The position numbers were made by a program, and so were the translations under genes. From JAIVHC01 sp049975505 (GTDB taxonomy: Bacteria; Desulfobacterota; Desulfuromonadia; Desulfuromonadales; Desulfuromonadaceae): a stretch of 16,077 bases of DNA. Where the stretch lies: contig JBNGCY010000058.1 in NCBI GenBank assembly GCA_049975505.1, positions 1 to 16,077 of the forward strand, written 5' to 3'. Positions 13,623 to 16,077 of this stretch are shown here, piece by piece. The notes beneath the pieces were generated by a model, which ran no database searches, was not told the DNA's origin, and saw only the letters and a program-made list of their open reading frames with translations. Numbering within the stretch: the stretch's first letter is position 1; the number at the start of each line of letters is the position of its first letter.

Positions 13623-14951
13623 CTATCCAGAACCAAAGGAGTTGTTCATTTCGTGGCATGCCGTTTTAAGGCTGTATGCCAGCTCGTCGATATGGCCTGT
13701 GCGCCGATCAATAATTTCCTGATCTACACCGCAGGTCTTCATCATTTCCGGAAGCGCCTCAATTTTATCGCGCGTCTCATGCAAAAAAGCACAGAAAGGC
13801 TCTCCTGTAAGCGATTCAAGGAATGTTGCTATATGTGCCCAATCGGGCATCTGCGTCGGCCTTTCGTTCTCCCAGCGCGTAGCCCTGGAAATTCCTTCAG
13901 GGCTTAAAAACATCGGGGCAAAATCGTATAATGGAGATAGCATCACTTCGCCTGTTGCATATTTAATGATCGCCGTATTGCGACAGTGGTTATCCACATT
14001 CCCCATTGCGATATTCAAAATATCCCTTGCCAGGTACTCCTGCAGGGTTTTTACTGGATCATCAACTACGCGTACGAGTTGTGCGCAGATGTCATCATGT
14101 ACGCTGCGGCTACCAAATGTGTTCATGCCACACAGGGATGCTACGCTCTCAAGCCCATGCCTTTTTACACTTCGCTGCGTTCCGTGCACATCCACCGCAC
14201 GATCAAAGCGTTCAACAAACAACACATCATCTTCGTAGATCAAAGGTGCGCCGGTATGAAGTCCGAACAGCCTGGCGACCTCATAGTAAGCAGCCTCGTT
14301 ACGCAGGATCGTTGAATATTCTCTCTTTTTTTCGTGGGGCATTTTTACGAGCCAGTGTTTTTTGGTCTCGCAATCGTCCAACGCTCCTTCTACATGCCAG
14401 GAACCGTGCAGATCTTCAGACAACAGGAACTTTGGGGCCTGTCCCTGCGCACTGGACCCTCCGCCTATGTAGGCACCGCAGCCTTCGGCATAACTCAGGA
14501 AATCAGTCTTTTTTTCAAGAATATCTTTGCGATCAAACCCCGGATGGTGCGCAATACCCTCCTTCATTTCTTCGAGATATTGCGCTGCAGACGCAGTACG
14601 GATATTACCCGGAGCATTTCCGGCAGCACACTGCAACAGCGGCCAATGTGCTGCGTCATTATCTTTGAGGCTAAGACGATCAAGCCAGTATTCCCTTGCC
14701 GGTCCAGAAGGAAGGATATCTAACAAAAAGGCTGGCCAGCCCTTTTGCGTGGTGCGCTCAAAATTGACTGGATAGTTAATTGCAACCCTATGGCTGGCAT
14801 TATTGCTATCCATATATTTTACAACGTAGTCAATATCGTATTCGAGGGTGCTATCCTCGAAGTGCGTTCCCGTAACACCATGCGCCGAAAAGATTGCGGC
14901 TTTGTGCCACTGCCCGCTGTGGAATATTTCTATAAAAAGCTCTTGCCCCAT
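13623..14951 (-). CDS. hipA: HipA-family serine/threonine kinase toxin
   Basis: This 442-aa protein matches HipA in length (440 aa) and motifs. The N-subdomain includes WPAFLLDILPSGPAREYWL (72-90). The glycine-rich nucleotide loop is GGGSSAQGQAPK (163-174), the ATP-binding Lys is in WLVKMP (Lys203), and VERFDR is at 246-251. The catalytic loop GNVDNHCRN (317-325) has Asp320 as the likely base, and LYDFAP (341-346) gives the metal Asp343. HipA of E. coli phosphorylates glutamyl-tRNA synthetase and causes persistence; the target here is unknown. An SD (GGAG, 7 nt) precedes the ATG. All key residues are present, so the kinase is probably active. Confidence 0.9.
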   Translation of the reverse strand: MGQELFIEIFHSGQWHKAAIFSAHGVTGTHFEDSTLEYDIDYVVKYMDSNNASHRVAINYPVNFERTTQKGWPAFLLDILPSGPAREYWLDRLSLKDNDAAHWPLLQCAAGNAPGNIRTASAAQYLEEMKEGIAHHPGFDRKDILEKKTDFLSYAEGCGAYIGGGSSAQGQAPKFLLSEDLHGSWHVEGALDDCETKKHWLVKMPHEKKREYSTILRNEAAYYEVARLFGLHTGAPLIYEDDVLFVERFDRAVDVHGTQRSVKRHGLESVASLCGMNTFGSRSVHDDICAQLVRVVDDPVKTLQEYLARDILNIAMGNVDNHCRNTAIIKYATGEVMLSPLYDFAPMFLSPEGISRATRWENERPTQMPDWAHIATFLESLTGEPFCAFLHETRDKIEALPEMMKTCGVDQEIIDRRTGHIDELAYSLKTACHEMNNSFGSG

Positions 14952-14974
14952 TTTTAATCTCCATGCAGATTTAT

Positions 14975-15007
14975 ATTGTTATACAATACTTTTTGCAGGT
15001 GGAACAA
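14975..15007 (-). promoter_or_regulatory. Promoter and overlapping operator of hipA-hipB
   Basis: On the minus strand, -35 TTGTTC (15007-15002) and -10 TATAAC (14983-14978) are 18 bp apart. The perfect palindrome ATTGT-3 nt-ACAAT (14975-14987) covers the -10, a typical place for repressor binding by HipB. Confidence 0.6.
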
Positions 15008-15025
15008 GAATTTTTATAGTTATAT

Positions 15026-15070
15026 ATAAGTATTTTTCTCTATGTATGCTAATGTTCTAAAAATACTTAT
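15026..15070. repeat. 12-bp perfect inverted repeat upstream of hipA
   Basis: The arms ATAAGTATTTTT (15026-15037) and AAAAATACTTAT (15059-15070) are exact reverse complements, with a 21-nt A/T-rich centre. The repeat lies 19 bp upstream of the hipA -35, so it may be a second HipB site or a terminator. Its low GC makes a strong terminator unlikely. Confidence 0.45.
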
Positions 15071-15131
15071 TTGTTACAAGTATCCTGGTTGAGGAGCAGC
15101 TTCATAGATTTTTTCGTTGCTGAGAAATTCA

Positions 15132-15178
15132 AGGGAAAATCTTCTTAAACTGAATCAGTTGCTCGAGTCCTCCGCAAC
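15132..15178 (-). pseudogene. Phosphoesterase gene fragment (remnant copy, part 1)
   Basis: Bases 15132-15185 align without gaps to 6947-7000 of the phosphoesterase gene with 9 mismatches in 54 (about 83%). The minus-strand reading is LEQLIQFKK followed by I-F-P and a stop, against IEQLIQFKKDFP in the parent. The join to the next fragment lies within a CGCA(A/G)CT..TCTT sequence shared by the two parent sites (6989-6999 and 7505-7515). Confidence 0.8.
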
Positions 15179-15447
15179 TTTCTTTAGTTCCATTCCAATC
15201 TTCTTGAATCAAAGCAACAGCAGGATTAACCAGCGGATTCTCTATGTCTTTGCGATTTTCGATCGCTGTGAGTGGAGTCGCAAATAGCGATCCGTTGGCC
15301 CATATATGGGCTTTATTGTCGTAGCAAAGCTCAAAATTACCATCCTTGCCAACATCTGAATCGCCTTGACAGTCAAAAAAGTCGAATTCAACATCATCAT
15401 CTTTTGTAATCGCAACATGTGGGGTAGGTTCGTCCATACCCGGATAC
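15179..15447 (-). pseudogene. Nuclease-like gene fragment (remnant copy, part 2)
   Basis: Bases 15209-15448 align to 7541-7780 of the nuclease-like gene with about 24 mismatches in 240 (about 90%), weaker before 15209. The minus-strand protein keeps VAITKDDDVEFDFFD, FATPLTAIENRKDIEN and the surrounding acidic region. It is fused in frame to the phosphoesterase fragment, leaving an open frame of about 100 codons (15129-15437). Confidence 0.85.
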
Positions 15448-15546
15448 GGGTTTGGGGATCAGGTGGAAGTGCTGGAACCGGAACATCTCAGAGATAAATT
15501 TGCTCAGATTGCGCAGTCTTTGCAGGACATGTGTGCCAAACCCTGA
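15448..15546 (+). pseudogene. WYL regulator C-terminal fragment (remnant copy, part 3)
   Basis: Bases 15448-15546 align to 12993-13091 with 12 mismatches in 99 (88%) and no gaps; even the stop codons coincide (TGA here, TAA in the parent). The reading is GFGDQVEVLEPEHLR then the rest of the WCX tail. It has no start of its own. Confidence 0.88.
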
Positions 15547-15555
15547 GTTTGGCAC
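15533..15555 (+). terminator. Hairpin at the end of the WYL remnant
   Basis: The arms GTGCCAAAC and GTTTGGCAC (9 bp, perfect) flank a 5-nt loop, overlapping the stop of the WYL fragment. Only a short T-run follows. The intact WYL gene has no equivalent hairpin. Confidence 0.5.
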
Positions 15556-15670
15556 GTTTAAATAAATGTACTTCATGCGCATTGTCTGTCAGGTTTTATT
15601 GTTGCAAAACAGTGATTTAGATGCTTTGCTATATGATAATAATGAGCATAAATATTCATTCGGAGAGACA

Positions 15671-16077
15671 ATGTCCCAAAGCATAAAAAATAGAATGATC
15701 CGCTCTATCGCTTTACGACGTGGGAATATTATCCTGCGAGATGATTTTAAACGCATGGGCAGCCCCAGCCAAATCAGCAGAGTATTGAAAGATCTGGTGA
15801 ATGAAGGGCGCATTGTTCGCTTGGGTTACGGTGTGTATTCCAAGGCCAAGCCCAGTGTTCTTAGCGGTAAACCTGTTCCCTGCGCGCCTCTTGAAGAACT
15901 TGCGCAAGAAGCGCTGAAAAAGTTGGGGGTATCTGTAGAGCAAGGGAAATCACAACGTCGCTATGCAACCGGTCAAACTACTCAGATTCCCATGCAAGCC
16001 ACAATCAATACCAAAGATCGACGTATCAGCCGTAAGTTGAGTGTTGGGGGACGTTCGATTCGCTATGAAAACGATTA
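15671..16077 (+). CDS. DUF6088 / AbiEi-like protein (partial, window ends)
   Basis: The ATG at 15671 follows GGAG by 5 nt, and the frame is open for 135 codons to the end of the window (the last two bases are TA, so a stop could fall right there). The start MSQSIKNRMI and the winged helix SPSQISRVLKDLVNEGRIVRLGYGVYSKAK (about 31-60) are typical of DUF6088 proteins, which resemble AbiEi antitoxins and often sit upstream of an AbiEii-type nucleotidyltransferase. Later residues (about 100-135) include RRYATGQTTQIPMQATINT and R-x-L-S-V-G-G-R-S-I-R. A partner toxin would lie beyond the window. The palindromic AATG-12 nt-CATT near 15642-15661 could be its operator. Confidence 0.75.
   Translation, partial: MSQSIKNRMIRSIALRRGNIILRDDFKRMGSPSQISRVLKDLVNEGRIVRLGYGVYSKAKPSVLSGKPVPCAPLEELAQEALKKLGVSVEQGKSQRRYATGQTTQIPMQATINTKDRRISRKLSVGGRSIRYEND

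Noticed and set aside
14006..14668. A 220-codon plus-strand open frame
   Set aside because: It lies wholly antisense to hipA, which has all kinase motifs; the translation is rich in Arg, His and Cys with no domain.
15129..15437. A 102-codon minus-strand gene
   Set aside because: It is an in-frame fusion of phosphoesterase and nuclease fragments with no SD or promoter, better explained as a remnant.
1..16077. CRISPR array, tRNA, rRNA or IS transposase
   Set aside because: No regularly spaced repeats, no cloverleaf-like segment, no rRNA-like stretch and no transposase motif were seen.

Overview
The window looks like a gene-dense accessory region (a defence or toxin-antitoxin island) of a bacterium, most likely a gammaproteobacterium. 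This rests on strong Shine-Dalgarno motifs, ATG/TTG starts, sigma70-like promoters, and the families present: YefM/YoeB, HipBA, AbiE, DUF4236, WYL and a Phd-type antitoxin. No housekeeping gene, rRNA, tRNA, CRISPR array or insertion-sequence transposase is visible. The species cannot be named from this sequence alone.

Left edge (1-2454, minus strand): a ParB-like small protein is translationally coupled (ATGA overlap) to a very long tyrosine-recombinase-like protein that runs off the window. The frame is open for 652 codons and reaches the first catalytic box only near residue 603. This pair is probably the mobility module of a genomic island. From 2644 to 5589 come a DUF4236 protein fused to a TPR-like tail (plus), an AbiE-type pair (minus) whose toxin has lost its centre, and a DUF6155 protein (plus). 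A perfect 30-bp palindrome separates the convergent DUF4236 and AbiEii genes.

From 5703 to 6287 there is an apparently intact YefM/YoeB system with its palindromic operator and promoter. From 6433 to 9485 a minus-strand cluster holds an HD-type (SpoT-like) hydrolase, a PD-(D/E)XK nuclease-like protein with a possible second in-frame start, an N-terminally truncated Phd/YefM-type antitoxin without a toxin, and a PPP-type phosphoesterase. Divergent from it (9910-13091, plus) are a tandem AAA ATPase and a WYL-domain regulator, with a dense set of inverted repeats between them. A minus-strand hipA-hipB pair in reversed order (13339-14951) follows, with a clear promoter and operator.

The most unusual feature is at 15132-15546. 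This 415-bp patch is made of three diverged fragments copied from the phosphoesterase, the nuclease-like gene and the WYL gene of this same window, in the same order and orientation. The simplest reading is the deleted remains of a second copy of the whole 6.9-13.1 kb block, which suggests that the block travels as one unit. The window ends inside a DUF6088 (AbiEi-like) gene at 15671.

Taken together, the window holds one intact-looking HipBA and one intact-looking YefM/YoeB system, several decayed or orphan toxin-antitoxin parts, a long recombinase, and an uncharacterised AAA-WYL plus nuclease-HD-phosphoesterase block that is the best candidate for an undescribed system.
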